Below, one piece after another: positions 26,935-37,264 of a DNA stretch of 64,000 nt. The translations under genes were made by a program, and so were the position numbers. The notes under the pieces are model-generated. The model was not told where the DNA came from, did no database searches, and saw only the letters and a program-made list of their open reading frames with translations. The stretch comes from Cryomorphaceae bacterium. GTDB lineage: Bacteria; Bacteroidota; Bacteroidia; Flavobacteriales; ECT2AJA-044. Numbering within the stretch: position 1 is the stretch's first letter; every line of letters starts with the position of its first letter. Location: positions 310,001 through 374,000 of the forward strand of contig CP059070.1 of the NCBI GenBank assembly GCA_017798125.1. Reading direction: 5' to 3'.

Positions 26935-27528
26935 TTAATTTGCAGATTCGAGATCAGATTTCAACTTCATGACGTAGCTGGTAATTTTCCAGCGCTCTTC
27001 CGGTGTAATCTGAGAAGCATGAGCTCCCATGATATTTCTACCATAAGTAATCACATGATAAACGCTTCCCTCTGTGATGGCACGTCCTGCATCATCATAG
27101 GAAGGAACCCCTAAAATCTTCTCGTTCTGAACCAAAATTCCCTGACCCATTCCCTTTGCTCCGTGGCAGTGGTCACAGAAGATGTCGTATAACTCCTCTC
27201 CTTCTTCCAACCACTCTTCTTGATGGTCAGCCATCGCTACCGCGTAAGGATTGGTCAATGTCGCCTTTGCTGAATCGTATCCCGGCTCCGAATTCGGGTA
27301 CTCGTAGGGTACAAACCCTCTTGGAATACTTCCGTCAACCGGCTTCAATGCACTGACCTTATCAGCAAAGAGGTCGCTTTCTTCGTACGTATCAATGTAC
27401 TCCGATCGGTACATGTCCGGCATGTACTCAATTCCAGGAGTCTTGTTGTCCTTCTGGCATGAAGTACCTACAATGGCAAACATGGCCAATGCTCCTAGTC
27501 CAACCAGACCGTTTTTCAAATACTTCAT
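26935..27528 (-). CDS. actE: Alternative complex III monohaem cytochrome c subunit ActE
   Basis: A 197-residue lipoprotein cytochrome c. The signal sequence ends in a lipobox (IVGTSC, near residue 23). The only haem-binding motif is CDHCH near residue 123, followed by GAKGMGQG; the distal Met is probably in MGAHASQI near residue 170. It carries electrons within or out of the complex to the oxidase. The start is ATG 27528, which leaves one base after the actD stop; the upstream ATG at 27546 would overlap actD. Confidence 0.92.
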   Translation of the reverse strand: MKYLKNGLVGLGALAMFAIVGTSCQKDNKTPGIEYMPDMYRSEYIDTYEESDLFADKVSALKPVDGSIPRGFVPYEYPNSEPGYDSAKATLTNPYAVAMADHQEEWLEEGEELYDIFCDHCHGAKGMGQGILVQNEKILGVPSYDDAGRAITEGSVYHVITYGRNIMGAHASQITPEERWKITSYVMKLKSDLESAN

Positions 27529-27529
27529 C

Positions 27530-28051
27530 TTATGCTTCTTTTTCATTTACTTCAACCGCTCCAGAAGCCTTGAGTGCTTCCGCGATATGATCGCCGTTTC
27601 CATCAGACTCGATTTCCACCATGAACATATCATCTGTGGTGCGCACGTCTGGATTCTGGCGTTCGCTTCCTGGGAACATGCCATTTCGAATCAAGAAAGT
27701 AATGACCATCAAGTGACCAGCGAAAAGAACCGTACACTCAAACATGATGGGTACAAATGCCGGCATGTTTAAGAAATAGGTGAAGTTTGGCTTACCACCG
27801 ATATTTTGAGGCCAATTCGCGATCATCATGTAGTACATCATAGAAATCGCAAAGGTCAAACCGATACAGCCGTAGATAAAACCAGCAATTGACAAGCGCG
27901 TTGGCGCTAAGCCCATTGCGTGATCTAATCCGTGAACCGGAAAAGGGGTGTAGACCTCCTTAATTCGAATTCCTTTTTCACGAAGTGCTTTCACTCCCGA
28001 AAGCAACACGTCGTCGTCGTTGTATAGACCGTGGATCAACTTCTTACTCAT
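27530..28051 (-). CDS. actD: Alternative complex III subunit ActD (DUF3341)
   Basis: A 173-residue membrane subunit. A soluble N-terminal domain (residues 1-50, LIHGLYNDDDVLLSGVKALREKG) is followed by two helices (about 55-80 and 98-120) with FLNMPAFVPIMFECTVLFAG between them. A short acidic tail ends the protein. This layout defines DUF3341/ActD, which packs beside ActC in the complex. The start overlaps the actC stop by 8 bases. Confidence 0.93.
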   Translation of the reverse strand: MSKKLIHGLYNDDDVLLSGVKALREKGIRIKEVYTPFPVHGLDHAMGLAPTRLSIAGFIYGCIGLTFAISMMYYMMIANWPQNIGGKPNFTYFLNMPAFVPIMFECTVLFAGHLMVITFLIRNGMFPGSERQNPDVRTTDDMFMVEIESDGNGDHIAEALKASGAVEVNEKEA

Positions 28052-29420
28052 GGTGATGCTTTTTTTGCTCTTCTCCAGAGGACTTCAAAATTGTCTTCAA
28101 TTCTGCCTGAGCGATTACCGGGAAGGTTCTCGAGTAAAGCAAGAAGAGTACAAAGAAGAAACCAATGGTTCCGATGAAAATTCCGATATCCACAAATGTT
28201 GGAGAGAACATGGTCCAACTCGATGGCAAGTAATCACGATGAAGCGAAGTCACAATGATCACGAAGCGCTCAAACCACATTCCGATGTTTACGATAATGG
28301 ACAAGAAGAAAGTGAAGACGATACTTGTGCGAAGCTTCTTGAACCACATCAATTGTGGTGAAATCACATTACAGGTCATCATGGACCAATAGGCCCACCA
28401 ATAAGGTCCTGTCGCACGATTAAGGAATGCGTACTGTTCGTACTCTACACCAGAATACCAAGCCATAAAAAGCTCAGTGATGTAAGCAATACCCACAATT
28501 GAACCCGTCAGCATGATGACGATGTTCATGAGCTCAATGTGCTGAATAGTGATATAGTTTTCCATGTGTACCACCTTTCTCATAATTATCAAGAGGGTCT
28601 GTACCATAGCAAAACCAGAGAAAATCGCCCCAGCTACGAAGTAGGGAGGGAAAATCGTGGTGTGCCAACCTGGAATAACTGAAGTAGCAAAGTCAAAGGA
28701 TACGATGGTGTGTACCGAAAGTACGAGAGGTGTTGCCAATCCGGCAAGAACTAAGGACAGCTCTTCAAATCGCTGCCAGTGCTTCGCTTTACCACCCCAT
28801 CCAAAGCTCAATACCGTATAAATCTTCTTTTGCATCGGCTTTACTGCACGATCACGAATCATCGCGAAATCGGGAATCAATCCCATGTACCAGAAAACCA
28901 GAGAAATAGAGAGATAAGTAGAAATGGCGAATACGTCCCAAAGAAGAGGAGAGTTAAAATTCACCCACAAGCTTCCAAAGTTGTTCGGAATTGGGAAAAC
29001 CCAGTACGCGTTCCAGACCCGTCCCATGTGGAATAATGGGAACAATCCAGCCTGAACAACGGCGAAAATAGTCATCGCCTCTGCAGAACGGTTGATGGAC
29101 ATCCGCCACTTCTGACGGAAAAGCAACAATACCGCGGAAATCAAGGTACCGGCGTGTCCAATACCAACCCACCAAACGAAGTTCGTGATGTCCCAGGCCC
29201 AACCGATGGTTCTGTTCAATCCCCAAACTCCAATTCCTGTTCCTACTGTGTAAGCCAAACAACCCATTCCCCAGAGGAACATGGCTGCTGAAATTCCGAA
29301 TACAATCCACCAAGAGCGTCCGGCGGTTGTTTCGATCGGCCTTGCCACTTCCTCGGTAATGTCGTGGTACGACTTATTACCGGTAATTAGTGGCTCGCGT
29401 ATGGGCGATTCGTAGTGCAT
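28044..29420 (-). CDS. actC: Alternative complex III quinol-binding subunit ActC (NrfD-like)
   Basis: A 458-residue NrfD/PsrC-family integral membrane protein with about ten helices. Recognisable segments are WWVGIGHAGTLISAVLLLFRQ near residue 87, FPLFHMGRVW near 127 and SVHTIVSFDFATSVIPGWH near 240. The His and Asp residues in these helices form the quinol site and the proton path in known structures. It is 26 bases downstream of actB. The N-terminal 25 residues (PIREPLITGNKSYHDIT) are a typical ActC lead. Confidence 0.95.
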   Translation of the reverse strand: MHYESPIREPLITGNKSYHDITEEVARPIETTAGRSWWIVFGISAAMFLWGMGCLAYTVGTGIGVWGLNRTIGWAWDITNFVWWVGIGHAGTLISAVLLLFRQKWRMSINRSAEAMTIFAVVQAGLFPLFHMGRVWNAYWVFPIPNNFGSLWVNFNSPLLWDVFAISTYLSISLVFWYMGLIPDFAMIRDRAVKPMQKKIYTVLSFGWGGKAKHWQRFEELSLVLAGLATPLVLSVHTIVSFDFATSVIPGWHTTIFPPYFVAGAIFSGFAMVQTLLIIMRKVVHMENYITIQHIELMNIVIMLTGSIVGIAYITELFMAWYSGVEYEQYAFLNRATGPYWWAYWSMMTCNVISPQLMWFKKLRTSIVFTFFLSIIVNIGMWFERFVIIVTSLHRDYLPSSWTMFSPTFVDIGIFIGTIGFFFVLFLLYSRTFPVIAQAELKTILKSSGEEQKKHHHE

Positions 29421-29446
29421 ATTATTCTCCTTTATCTAAAACTCGG

Positions 29447-32400
29447 TTAGGCTTTGTTTCTCACTTTAGTTTGGTAGAATACGGATGGTTTCGTTCCGAT
29501 TTCTTCCAACAGATAGTAGCGTCTTGGCTCGTCGCGCAATTTGTGCACTCGGCTATCAGGATCATTCACATCACCGAAGGTAATGGCACCTGTATCACAA
29601 GCACTGGCGCAAGCAACGGTGAAGTCACCGTCCTTAACTGGGCGACCTTCGCGCTTGGCTTCGAGTTTTCCCAATTGAATGCGTTGCAAGCACATGGTAC
29701 ATTTCTCCATTACCCCACGTGCACGCACAGTTACATCTGGATTCAATACCATTTTACCCCATTCGTCCTGTGCAGGATTCACACCGGTAAACTTCGAATA
29801 TGTTGGGTAGTTGAACCAGTTAAAGCGACGCACTTTGTACGGACAGTTGTTCGCACAATAGCGGGTTCCGATACAACGGTTGTATGCCATGTGATTCAAC
29901 CCTTCACCGGAGTGAACCGTGGCTCCCACTGGACATACCGTTTCGCATGGAGCGTGGTTACAGTGCTGACACATGACTGGTTGGAAGACCACTTCAGGTG
30001 CGTCTGCTGGTTCTTCCATGGCCAAGTACATATCAATGGCTCCAAGATCCTCTTCAGCTGCGACTTTTTTAGTCATATCACTGCTGTAGTAGCGATCAAT
30101 ACGCAACCAATGCATGTCACGAGAACGGCGGATCTCATCTTTTCCAACAACAGGAACGTTGTTTTCAGCCTGACAAGAGACTACACATGCCCCACATCCT
30201 AAACAGTTGTTCAAATCGATGGACAAGTTCCACCAATGACCTGTGGTTTTGTCAAACTCTTCCCAGAGATTTACCTCAGAAGCAGGCTTCACTCCTTCGT
30301 GCGTTTCGAATGACGGTTCGTCATTCCCCGCACTTGGATTATTGATGAACTCAGCCAGAGTCGTTTCTTTGACGATGTCACGACCCATCATTGTATGAGC
30401 CAACTGGATGCAAGCAAATTCGTGCAACCCATCCACCTTTTCAATGGAAACGCCAGAATGAGAAGTACTGCTACCTGCGTAAAGAGGATAAGCGTTAACC
30501 CCTACTCCGTCTCCAACAGCTCCTGCCGCAGTTCGTCCATATCCTAAAGCCAATCCTACAGAGCCCTGGGCCTGTCCTGGTTGGATCATTACAGGAACGT
30601 TCTCAACAGTAACACCATTTACGGTTACGTTCACCAGGCTTCCATTCAGTGCCCCGTTGGATGTATTCTCGTTGACCAATCCCATGGACTCCGCATCCAA
30701 GCGAGATACAGTCAAATAGTTGTCCCAAGAAGTACGAGTAATCGGATCTGGAAGCTCTTGAAGCCATGGATTATTGGCTCCTGAACCCGACCCTAAAGCA
30801 GTGGTAGCATAGAGCTCAAGCTCTATTTCACTGCCCTTGATTTGTGCAACGTTACGAGCTGCAGCGCTCACGTCCACCATATCTGAAGCGACAGCATCTT
30901 CTGTTTCGCTTGATGGCGGTGCCACGTAGTATCCGTCATGAACGCTCTGGTTCCAAGACCCAGCTCCTGCTACAAGAACATTGCTCTCCCAGTGCTCTTT
31001 CATATACTCATAAGCCGAACCTTGTCCAGTCCATGCGAGCATGTTTTCAAAAAGACTACGCGTATCGAATAATTTCTGGATGGTCGGTTGTGTGATGGTA
31101 TAATATCCTTCAATCGGCATTCCATCCCCCCAACTTTCCAAGTAGTGATTTGCAGGTAAAAGGTAATTTGCTCCTGCGGCAGTTTCCGTCATGCGGTCAT
31201 CAATCACTACAGTAGTTCCAACCTTCTTCATGGCTTCTGCAAAAGCAGCGCCAGAAGCGTGGCTGTACACTGGGTTGACGTCAGACATGACGAGCACCCC
31301 TACTTTTCCAGCTTGCATATCGCTTAGCAATGTTGCTACATCGGCATCGCTACCTTGCTTAGTAACGTTAGCTGTGCTCATTTGAGCAGTGGCTCCGTAG
31401 TTCATCAACATCTGGTTGATGGCGATAACAACAGTCTGAATATTCTCGTCATTGGCTCCAGCCAAAACCAAGCTTTTACCTCGAGCAGCCCAAAGCTTGT
31501 CAGCAAGGACTTTAACTTCGGCGTCGTAAGCTGTTTGACCTCCACCAGCTGAAGCTTGTCCGCTCTTTGATGCTATAGCATTATAAAGAGCAAGGGCCAC
31601 TTTACCTTGTTCGCTAGGTTTAATCATAACCCGCTTGTCGGCATTGGCCCCTGTAATGGTCATATTGCTTTCGAACTGCCAGTGCTGGGACATTTTCCCT
31701 TTGCGTGGATCACGCATTTTCACGTAATCTCTGGCGTTTCCAAAATTCAACTGTTCTCCAAGGAAGTCGGCGTTGATCCCCACCACAACCTCGGCTTTAT
31801 CAAAACGGTAGTGAGGTATCGCGCGCTTTCCGAAAGCATTCTTGTGCGCATCTAAGATACCAGCGTATGAAATGGCATCATAGCTGATGTGAACTGCATT
31901 CTCTTTATCCGCCATAAAGGAAGTACCCAAGGCGTTCACAGAAGGTGATGTAATACTATTGGTCAAGAAGACAACCTGCTTGCCAGCGGCAAAGGCATTG
32001 TCCATTGCCTTTACAATTGTCGCGTCTGCCTCAGACCAAGAAGTTTCCACTCCATCTTTCATGGGGGACTTAGCACGAGCCGTATCGTACAACGAAAGTA
32101 CACTCGCTTGAACACGAGCACTCATAGCTCCATTCAACGGAGCATCGTTGTTGTTTTCGATTTTGATCGGACGGCCTTCACGCGTCTTCACCAATACGCT
32201 GGCGAAATCGTGTCCATCAGAATAAGTAGAAGCGTAGTAATTCGCTACCCCTGGAGTAATCTCCTCAGGCTTTACAACGTATGGAATAACTTTTTGAACA
32301 GGCGTCTCACAGGCGGCCAGTGTTGCAGCTGCCGTTGAAAATCCCATAAATTTCAAAAAGTCGCGTCGCGAAGTTGTGCTTTCAGCGTTTCCTTGTTCTC

Positions 32401-32515
32401 CCAAAAAATCGGCGGTTGCTACATCCTCGGGAAATTCGTTTTTGGCTAAGTCTTGAACAGCAGCTTCGTTGTGCAACTCTTCAATGCCTTTCCAATATTT
32501 CTTCGTTGTTGACAT
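29447..32515 (-). CDS. actB: Alternative complex III iron-sulfur subunit ActB (molybdopterin-oxidoreductase-like)
   Basis: Large periplasmic subunit of 1022 residues. A Tat motif (SRRDFLKFMGFS, near residue 49) followed by LAACE gives a Tat-exported, lipid-anchored start. Residues 80-700 resemble the molybdopterin oxidoreductase fold but without the usual N-terminal cysteines, as in other ActB proteins, where no molybdenum is bound. The C-terminal 270 residues carry cysteine clusters for Fe-S centres: CLGCGACVVSCQ, CQHCNHAPCETVCPVG, CIGTRYCANNCPY and CTMCLQR with CASACD. It passes electrons from ActC-bound quinol to the haems of ActA and ActE. Confidence 0.95.
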   Translation of the reverse strand: MSTTKKYWKGIEELHNEAAVQDLAKNEFPEDVATADFLGEQGNAESTTSRRDFLKFMGFSTAAATLAACETPVQKVIPYVVKPEEITPGVANYYASTYSDGHDFASVLVKTREGRPIKIENNNDAPLNGAMSARVQASVLSLYDTARAKSPMKDGVETSWSEADATIVKAMDNAFAAGKQVVFLTNSITSPSVNALGTSFMADKENAVHISYDAISYAGILDAHKNAFGKRAIPHYRFDKAEVVVGINADFLGEQLNFGNARDYVKMRDPRKGKMSQHWQFESNMTITGANADKRVMIKPSEQGKVALALYNAIASKSGQASAGGGQTAYDAEVKVLADKLWAARGKSLVLAGANDENIQTVVIAINQMLMNYGATAQMSTANVTKQGSDADVATLLSDMQAGKVGVLVMSDVNPVYSHASGAAFAEAMKKVGTTVVIDDRMTETAAGANYLLPANHYLESWGDGMPIEGYYTITQPTIQKLFDTRSLFENMLAWTGQGSAYEYMKEHWESNVLVAGAGSWNQSVHDGYYVAPPSSETEDAVASDMVDVSAAARNVAQIKGSEIELELYATTALGSGSGANNPWLQELPDPITRTSWDNYLTVSRLDAESMGLVNENTSNGALNGSLVNVTVNGVTVENVPVMIQPGQAQGSVGLALGYGRTAAGAVGDGVGVNAYPLYAGSSTSHSGVSIEKVDGLHEFACIQLAHTMMGRDIVKETTLAEFINNPSAGNDEPSFETHEGVKPASEVNLWEEFDKTTGHWWNLSIDLNNCLGCGACVVSCQAENNVPVVGKDEIRRSRDMHWLRIDRYYSSDMTKKVAAEEDLGAIDMYLAMEEPADAPEVVFQPVMCQHCNHAPCETVCPVGATVHSGEGLNHMAYNRCIGTRYCANNCPYKVRRFNWFNYPTYSKFTGVNPAQDEWGKMVLNPDVTVRARGVMEKCTMCLQRIQLGKLEAKREGRPVKDGDFTVACASACDTGAITFGDVNDPDSRVHKLRDEPRRYYLLEEIGTKPSVFYQTKVRNKA

Positions 32516-32536
32516 ACTCAGATTGAGATTATCGGA

Positions 32537-33832
32537 TTAGTAGTGGCACTTGCCACACTCCAATCCACCGATTTTATCTACCGTAATTTTCTCGCCTTTG
32601 TACTGTTCCGCGAGTTGGTCGTGAAGCTTGTCGTAGTATGGATTATCCTCCATCTTGACTTCAGTTTCACGGTGGCAATTGATACACCAGCCCATCGTCA
32701 AAGAAGAGTACTGATATACTTCTTCCATTTCTTCGATAGGGCCATGACAAGTCTGACATTCGACCTGACCTGCAACAACGTGCTGGCTGTGGTTGAAGTA
32801 AGCCAAGTCTGGTAGGTTGTGGATGCGAACCCATTCGATGGGCTTTTCTTCGTAATCTTCGATGTAGGCACGAGAATCTTTATCCCAACCAATAGCAGCG
32901 TAGATTTTCTCAATTTCTTTAGTCCCTTGCTCAGACTGCCCTTCTGCGATGTACATATGGCAGTTCATACAGACATTTGCCGATGGAACTCCAGCAGATT
33001 TTGAATGGCGTGCACTGCTGTGGCAGTAGTTACAGTCCACTTGGTTCTGACCAGCGTGAATCTCGTGGGAGAAGGCAATAGGTTGAGTCGGCTGATAATT
33101 CTGCTCAACACCAATTCCTTTCAAGAAACCCCAGAGTCCGTTAAATGCGAAGATCAAAACGATGACCACAGCAAACCCAACAAGCTTTTTGTTGGCGGCA
33201 AATGCCTCTAGGTAAATGCGAAGGTCAAAGATCTGATCCACGAATGATCTGGGCTCTACACCCTTCATCACGAGAAGAAGATTCTTGATGCGGACCAGAA
33301 TAAAGACGATGATAATCAGGAATACCACCAAACCCGCTAGCACAGGAACAATGTCTAAGCCTCCAGCAGCTTGGCCTCCTCCTGCAACGGCTCCACCGTC
33401 ACCCTCGGCCACCGTAGGCGCCATCTTTTCTGCATAAGACTGGTCGATGTAGGCCAATAATCCCCGAATGTCATCATCCGAAAACTGAGGATAATTGGGC
33501 ATCGCCAATCCGTTGTATTCTTCGTAGATCGCAATAGCTTGGGCATCTCCGCTTTCGCGGAGTTCCTGGTTATTTCGAATCCAAGAGATGAGCCATTCCT
33601 CATCGTACTTCTCAGTAACTTGACCTAAGGCAGGTCCAATGAGTTTGGCGTCGACTTTGTGACACGCTGCACAATTCGCTTTCCAAAGTTTCTCCCCGAC
33701 AGCTGGATCCCCGCCTGCTGCCGCAACGGCAGTAGAGTCTTGGGCCATGGTCATGGAAGATACAAGTGTGAATGCAGCAGAGATTAAGAACGTGAATACC
33801 GCACTAAATCTCGGGAGAAGGGCGTTTTTCAT
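32537..33832 (-). CDS. actA: Alternative complex III multihaem cytochrome c subunit ActA
   Basis: Multihaem subunit of 431 residues. After a signal peptide (SMTMAQ) comes a cytochrome c domain with CAACH near residue 50. A Gly-rich linker and a membrane helix follow (about 155-180, VLAGLVVFLIIIVFIL). The pentahaem part then has CNYCH, CMNCH, CQTCH, CINCH and CGKCH, the last one at the C-terminus. Six CxxCH motifs in one chain mean that the usual five-haem ActA carries an additional N-terminal monohaem domain. The start is ATG 33832; ATG 33841 is also possible. First gene of the eight-gene act-cox operon. Confidence 0.93.
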   Translation of the reverse strand: MKNALLPRFSAVFTFLISAAFTLVSSMTMAQDSTAVAAAGGDPAVGEKLWKANCAACHKVDAKLIGPALGQVTEKYDEEWLISWIRNNQELRESGDAQAIAIYEEYNGLAMPNYPQFSDDDIRGLLAYIDQSYAEKMAPTVAEGDGGAVAGGGQAAGGLDIVPVLAGLVVFLIIIVFILVRIKNLLLVMKGVEPRSFVDQIFDLRIYLEAFAANKKLVGFAVVIVLIFAFNGLWGFLKGIGVEQNYQPTQPIAFSHEIHAGQNQVDCNYCHSSARHSKSAGVPSANVCMNCHMYIAEGQSEQGTKEIEKIYAAIGWDKDSRAYIEDYEEKPIEWVRIHNLPDLAYFNHSQHVVAGQVECQTCHGPIEEMEEVYQYSSLTMGWCINCHRETEVKMEDNPYYDKLHDQLAEQYKGEKITVDKIGGLECGKCHY

Positions 33833-33861
33833 AGCAATCATCACAGAATTTCCGTTGGGCG

Positions 33862-33869
33862 CAAAAATA
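33862..33869 (-). promoter_or_regulatory. Bacteroidota -7 box for the act-cox operon
   Basis: TATTTTTG on the minus strand matches TAnnTTTG about 30 bases before the actA ATG at 33832. The -33 region is poor, so activation may be needed. Confidence 0.45.
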
Positions 33870-33901
33870 AGGACTAAAGCACGATTTCTGGACGGCAGAA
33901 G

Positions 33902-33909
33902 TACTTTTG
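33902..33909 (+). promoter_or_regulatory. Possible -7 box for the SPOR gene
   Basis: TACTTTTG matches TAnnTTTG on the plus strand. It would give a leader of about 90 bases before the ATG at 34009. No -33 element is seen. Confidence 0.3.
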
Positions 33910-34008
33910 CACTAATTTATATTCGTTCTAAATAGTCTTGTGATTGCGCTTAAAATACGAAAAAAGAGAACTTAAAAACTAGCTTTGCTTCACGATAATC
34001 CGCTTTCT

Positions 34009-34497
34009 ATGAACATTAAAAATCTCTACCTATTTGGAGTCATCTTCTTCTCCGTATTCACTGCCCTAGGCCAAGAGCGAGATTCATCCTATACCGATCC
34101 AGTAGATACTTTGGCTTCACAGACGACCTTTGACGCCTATCCCGTTCAAATGGACGCAAGCCTTGTGGACCTCATTGATCGAGACGTCAAAATAAAGGCC
34201 GACAATCGATCTTCGGATGGATTCAGAATTCAATTGTACTATGGAAAACGGGAACAGGCTATGCGGCTTAAAGCCGAATACCAAGAATTGCTCAAATCCG
34301 AGCGTATTTACGTCGAATATGAGCAACCTTATTTTAAAACTAAAATCGGAGACTTTAGAACATCTCTAGAAGCAGAAAAGTACATGCGCTCTTTAGGCGA
34401 GCACTGCTCAGGATGTTTTGTGGTTCAGGACGAAATTGAGTTTCCGGACCTTATTCCAATGTCCGTTTCACCTCAACTTCCTGATACGCCTCAATGA
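34009..34497 (+). CDS. SPOR domain-containing exported protein
   Basis: A 162-residue protein with a signal peptide (FSVFTALGQ, near residue 20), a spacer of about 45 residues and a SPOR-like domain (residues 68-145: [39 protein letters not shown]). SPOR domains bind denuded septal peptidoglycan, so a role at the division site or cell wall is likely. ATG 34009 was chosen over TTG 33985 because it starts directly with the signal peptide. Its 3' end overlaps the convergent infB gene by 47 bases. Confidence 0.8.
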   Translation: MNIKNLYLFGVIFFSVFTALGQERDSSYTDPVDTLASQTTFDAYPVQMDASLVDLIDRDVKIKADNRSSDGFRIQLYYGKREQAMRLKAEYQELLKSERIYVEYEQPYFKTKIGDFRTSLEAEKYMRSLGEHCSGCFVVQDEIEFPDLIPMSVSPQLPDTPQ

Positions 34498-37243
34498 TAT
34501 CCCCGACTTTGATGTCGTTGAAGTTCTCGATGTTCAATCCACATTCAAACCCTTTGGCTACTTCTTTGACGTCGTCTTTAAAGCGCTTCAAAGAACCGAG
34601 TTTCCCTGTGTAGATTACAACGCCGTCGCGGATAATCCGGACGTCATTGTTTCGGTGGATTTTTCCGTCGAGCACCATACAACCTGCAATAGTTCCCACT
34701 TTGGAGATCTTGAAGGTCTCTCTGATCTCGAGGTTGGCCACAATCTCTTCTTTGAGTTCTGCAGACAACATACCTTCCATCGCATCCTTGATCTCATTGA
34801 TCGCGTCATAGATGATCGAGTAGGTACGAATGTCTATTTGCTCGGTTTCCGCCAATTTCCGGGCTCCCATACTTGGACGCACCTGGAAGGCCACGATGAT
34901 CGCATCAGACGCTGATGCCAAGAGCACATCTGACTCTGTCACAGCACCAACGGCTTTGTGGATGATGTTGACTTGGATTTCCTCGGTCGAGAGCTTTTGT
35001 AAGCTATCACTCAAGGCCTCAATAGATCCATCCACATCACCTTTAACGATGATATTCAACTCCTGGAAGTCTCCGATGGCCAAACGACGACCGATTTCGT
35101 CCAATGTAATATGCTTCTGCGTCCGCATGCTCTGCTCACGCTGCAATTGCTGACGCTTGGTGGCAATGTCCTTAGCTTCTCGCTCGTCTTCCATCACCTT
35201 GAACTTATCTCCAGCCTGTGGAGCTCCATCCAATCCAAGGATCGAAACGGGTGTTGAAGGGCCGGCCTCAGTAACAGGGTGAGAGCGCTCATCAAACATC
35301 GCTTTTACCTTACCAGAGTATTGACCCGCGAGGATATAATCTCCGATGCGAAGCGTTCCGTTCTGAACCAGAATCGTCGTGGTATATCCACGACCCTTGT
35401 CCAAAGTAGCTTCCACTACGGAACCACTCGCCAATCTTTTCGGGTTGGCTTTGAGGTCAAGTAATTCCGCTTCGAGCAAGACTTTTTCTAGAAGTTCCTT
35501 GACGTTCAATCCAGTCTTGGCAGAAACCTCTTGACTTTGGTATTTACCACCCCAGTCTTCAACCAAGAGGTTCATACCCGCCAATTCTTCCTTAATCTTC
35601 TCGGGATTTGCAGCGTCACGATCCACCTTATTCAAAGCAAATACGATCGGAACGCCCGCAGCTTGTGCGTGACTGATCGCTTCTTTCGTTTGGGGCATGA
35701 CCGCGTCGTCAGCCGCAATAACGATGATAGCGATATCCGTCACTTGAGCACCACGTGCACGCATCGCGGTAAACGCCTCGTGACCTGGTGTATCAATGAA
35801 GGCGATGCGCTGACCGCTATCAAGGGATACCGAATAGGCTCCAATGTGCTGTGTAATTCCTCCAGACTCTCCGGCGATCACATTCGCATCACGAACGTAG
35901 TCAAGAAGAGACGTCTTACCGTGATCAACGTGACCCATAACGGTTACAATCGGAGCGCGACCCATCAAGTCTGCTGGATCATCCTCCTCCTCTTGAACAG
36001 CCTCTTGAACATCGGCAGAAACGAATTCTACTTCATAGCCAAATTCTTCAGCAACGATACTCAAAGTTTCTGCATCCAGACGCTGGTTCATGGTTACCAT
36101 GATTCCCAGCTCCATACATGAAGCAATAACCCTAGTTGTAGGTACGCTCATCATGGTGGCCAACTCAGCGACGGTTACAAACTCAGTAACCTTGAGCTTA
36201 GCACCTTCTTCAGCGCGCTTCATTTCTTCCATTTGCTCGCGCTCACGACGCTCTTCTCGCTTGTCGCGGCGATTTTTGGAAGACTTGGATTTCCCTCGAT
36301 TCGTTAGCTTATCAAGGGTCTCTTTGATTTGCTTTTGGATTTCCTCCTCAGTAGGCTCCTCCTTTTGAATGTTCTTACCTCCTCGGCGTTGAGCGCCGCG
36401 GCCCTTGGCAGGTCCGGTATCGCTACTGATGCGTTTACGACGACGCTTTTTGCTGTCGTCATCCTTGGGCCCACTCGAACTTGCTACCTTCTTCTTCTTA
36501 GGCTTGAATTGGTCTAGGTCGATGGTTTTTCCAACGAACTTTGGCCCATCTAATTTTTTATACTGAGTCTTAATAGAACCTGAATCAGTAGCAGATTCTT
36601 CAGTCTTTTCTGACTCTTTCGCAGGCTCTTCGACCTTTTCTGCGGCTGGGGCCTCGGGTGCAGCCTCAGCCTCAGTCTCAGCTTTAGCTGGTTCCGTCTG
36701 CTCTGCTGGAGTCTCTTCAGTCTCCGCTGCCGGAGCTTCTTCCACTTCAGCAACTTCTTCGGCTGCAGGTTCCTCGACTTCAGCCGTCTCTTCGACGACC
36801 TCTGCTGCAGGAGCTTCTTCAACAGGCTCTTCTGCGACTTCCTCATCCACGGGCTGCTCTTCCACAACCTCTTCTTCCTCTTCTTTGGCTTTACCGCCAT
36901 CGAGGTCAATCTTGCCTACGGTCTTAGGACCGGACATATCTGCCTTGGCACGAATAACCTCTTCTTGAGCCGGCTGCGCTTCCTCTTCCTCTTTCTCTTG
37001 TTCAGCACGAAGGGCTTCTTTCTCCTTCTGCTTCTGAATCGAAATCGCTTCAGCCTTTAGTTTCTTACTCTTGTCCTGATCAAATTCATCGACGAGCATC
37101 TCATAGATGTCGCCTTCGATCTTCGTATTCGGCCGGGCATCGATCTCGATACCCTGTTCTGCCAAAAACGTGACCGCACGATCAAGGGAGATATTCAACT
37201 CCTTGATCACTTTATTCAATCGGACACTCTTCACTTCAGCCAT
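34451..37243 (-). CDS. infB: Translation initiation factor IF-2
   Basis: GTPase of 930 residues that places initiator tRNA on the 30S subunit. The N-terminal third is low-complexity: residues 60-230 are rich in Glu, Ala, Pro and Val ([18 protein letters not shown]), and a Lys/Arg-rich block follows at 245-330. The GTPase domain begins with [16 protein letters not shown] near residue 435 (P-loop); G3 is [11 protein letters not shown] and G4 is NKVD. IF2 domains 2-4 follow, with [10 protein letters not shown] and [10 protein letters not shown]. Third gene of rimP-nusA-infB. The Glu/Ala repeats create long antisense frames that are not genes. Confidence 0.97.
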   Translation of the reverse strand: MAEVKSVRLNKVIKELNISLDRAVTFLAEQGIEIDARPNTKIEGDIYEMLVDEFDQDKSKKLKAEAISIQKQKEKEALRAEQEKEEEEAQPAQEEVIRAKADMSGPKTVGKIDLDGGKAKEEEEEVVEEQPVDEEVAEEPVEEAPAAEVVEETAEVEEPAAEEVAEVEEAPAAETEETPAEQTEPAKAETEAEAAPEAPAAEKVEEPAKESEKTEESATDSGSIKTQYKKLDGPKFVGKTIDLDQFKPKKKKVASSSGPKDDDSKKRRRKRISSDTGPAKGRGAQRRGGKNIQKEEPTEEEIQKQIKETLDKLTNRGKSKSSKNRRDKREERREREQMEEMKRAEEGAKLKVTEFVTVAELATMMSVPTTRVIASCMELGIMVTMNQRLDAETLSIVAEEFGYEVEFVSADVQEAVQEEEDDPADLMGRAPIVTVMGHVDHGKTSLLDYVRDANVIAGESGGITQHIGAYSVSLDSGQRIAFIDTPGHEAFTAMRARGAQVTDIAIIVIAADDAVMPQTKEAISHAQAAGVPIVFALNKVDRDAANPEKIKEELAGMNLLVEDWGGKYQSQEVSAKTGLNVKELLEKVLLEAELLDLKANPKRLASGSVVEATLDKGRGYTTTILVQNGTLRIGDYILAGQYSGKVKAMFDERSHPVTEAGPSTPVSILGLDGAPQAGDKFKVMEDEREAKDIATKRQQLQREQSMRTQKHITLDEIGRRLAIGDFQELNIIVKGDVDGSIEALSDSLQKLSTEEIQVNIIHKAVGAVTESDVLLASASDAIIVAFQVRPSMGARKLAETEQIDIRTYSIIYDAINEIKDAMEGMLSAELKEEIVANLEIRETFKISKVGTIAGCMVLDGKIHRNNDVRIIRDGVVIYTGKLGSLKRFKDDVKEVAKGFECGLNIENFNDIKVGDIIEAYQEVEVKRTLE

Positions 37244-37264
37244 ATAGCTTGCTTACAGTTTCTC

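Noticed and set aside
35531-36121. 196-codon plus-strand frame inside infB
   Set aside because: It is antisense to the GTPase domain of IF-2, which is fully supported; the translation shows no domain.
36550-36909. Lys/Arg/Leu-rich minus-strand frame within infB
   Set aside because: Shifted reading of the Glu/Ala/Pro repeats of the IF-2 N-terminus.
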